In this document: piece by piece, positions 19,920 through 20,243 of the stretch
Layout of the letters: every line of letters starts with the position of its first letter
How positions within the stretch are numbered: the first letter of the stretch is position 1
DNA from: DATKGW01 sp035510605
Lineage (GTDB): Bacteria > Patescibacteriota > Saccharimonadia > Saccharimonadales > CAIOMD01
DNA length: 20,243 bases
Reading direction: 5' to 3'
Assembly (NCBI GenBank): GCA_035510605.1
Contig: DATKGW010000011.1
Location: 1 to 20,243, forward strand
Notes under the pieces: model-generated
What the model saw: only the letters and a program-made list of their open reading frames with translations
Told to the model about the DNA's origin: nothing
Databases searched by the model: none
Made by a program: the position numbers and the translations under genes

Positions 19920-20243
19920 ATGAGTAGCGATTATCTTGAGCGAATAGATTATCATGGCGACAAAGAATCGCTTGTGGGCGATATAGCTCAAGAATTTAAC
20001 CTTGGCCATGTTAATAATTCAGAAATGCTTGCAGTGGGCTTTGAGGATTGCAATATAAAAGTCGATACCGAGAATGGACAATTCGCAATTAAAGCCTTCT
20101 CAAAATTACGCAGTGAAGTCGAGATAAGTAGGTATGTGAATGTTATGCAGGCTGCAATTGCTGGTGGGGTGCACCATCCTGCATTGCATTCAACAAATGC
20201 AGGTGATACTCTATTTGATTCCAATGGTATCAAGGCCGTGGTA
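19920..20243 (+). CDS. APH/homoserine-kinase-like phosphotransferase, N-terminal part (leaves window)
   Basis: The frame is open from ATG 19920 to the right edge (108 codons, no stop). The visible part looks like the N-lobe of the aminoglycoside phosphotransferase/ThrB2 kinase superfamily: FNLGHV, then the glycine-poor strand pair VGFEDCNIKVDTENGQFAIKAF, in which the Lys of AIKAF would be the ATP-binding Lys, then a helix SEVEISRYVNVMQAAIAGG and HHPALHSTNAG. The catalytic loop and DFG-like motif lie beyond the window. Substrate cannot be assigned; homologs act on small molecules such as homoserine, choline or antibiotics. Start chosen because it is the first ATG after the promoter box. Confidence 0.7.
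   Translation, partial: MSSDYLERIDYHGDKESLVGDIAQEFNLGHVNNSEMLAVGFEDCNIKVDTENGQFAIKAFSKLRSEVEISRYVNVMQAAIAGGVHHPALHSTNAGDTLFDSNGIKAVV

Noticed and set aside
1..20243. Alternative genetic code with UGA as Gly or Trp across the genome
   Set aside because: TGA ends ruvX, the DedA gene, the partial first gene (ATGA overlap) and the small gene at 8341 with no sensible continuation. Only two genes have suspicious in-frame TGA, far fewer than in UGA-recoded CPR lineages.
1..20243. CRISPR arrays, insertion sequences or rRNA genes
   Set aside because: No regularly spaced direct repeats, transposase-like proteins or rRNA motifs were seen on either strand.

Overview
The window looks like a chromosomal segment of a Patescibacteria/CPR bacterium, most plausibly Candidatus Saccharibacteria (TM7). 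This is inferred from gene content and protein style, not from a marker phylogeny. The genes are densely packed and mostly housekeeping. The cell-wall enzymes fit a monoderm envelope, no outer-membrane genes are seen, and there are several small membrane proteins of unknown function. Most stop codons are TAA. TGA clearly works as a stop in several genes, for example in an ATGA overlap at 70-73, in ruvX and in the DedA gene, so the UGA=Gly code of Gracilibacteria/Absconditabacteria does not fit.

Left part (1-5561), plus strand: the tail of an upstream gene, a 560-residue membrane-anchored protein of unknown function, ruvX and mltG are packed with overlaps or very short gaps. Then comes a promoter with a structured leader of about 190 nt, a membrane-anchored LysM-LysM-CHAP cell-wall hydrolase, and a FemAB/MurM-type peptidoglycan aminoacyl transferase. 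Together these point to peptidoglycan termination, cleavage and cross-bridge building. The hydrolase gene is abnormal at both ends: it has no canonical start codon behind its Shine-Dalgarno sequence, and an in-frame TGA sits before a well-formed C-terminal continuation.

Middle part (5581-13793): obg and sbcB (exonuclease I) overlap by one base. A small membrane protein lies on the minus strand. uvrA is followed by a convergent DedA membrane protein, then uvrC. This is a DNA-repair-rich stretch; uvrB is not in the window. Next (13830-16209) come a PF04020-type membrane protein, secG overlapping it by 8 nt, and a membrane-anchored family-5 solute-binding protein without permease genes.

Right part (16210-20243): tRNA-Leu(CAG), an FAD-linked oxidase of the GlcD type, a small membrane protein split by an in-frame TGA, tRNA-Leu(GAG) on the minus strand with a LAGLIDADG endonuclease ORF that runs into its 5' end, tRNA-Val(UAC), tRNA-Phe(GAA), a 54-residue membrane protein on the minus strand, an unusual tRNA-Gly(GCC), and the start of an APH-type kinase that leaves the window.

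The points most worth a second look are: two in-frame TGA codons where the reading frame continues sensibly; a tRNA-Gly with T19 and A56 replacing the near-universal G19-C56 elbow pair in a covarying way; a recurrent promoter layout in which a -10 box (often TGN-extended) lies only 6-8 nt before the start codon, implying leaderless mRNAs; the structured leader before the cell-wall hydrolase; and the homing-endonuclease/tRNA-Leu junction.
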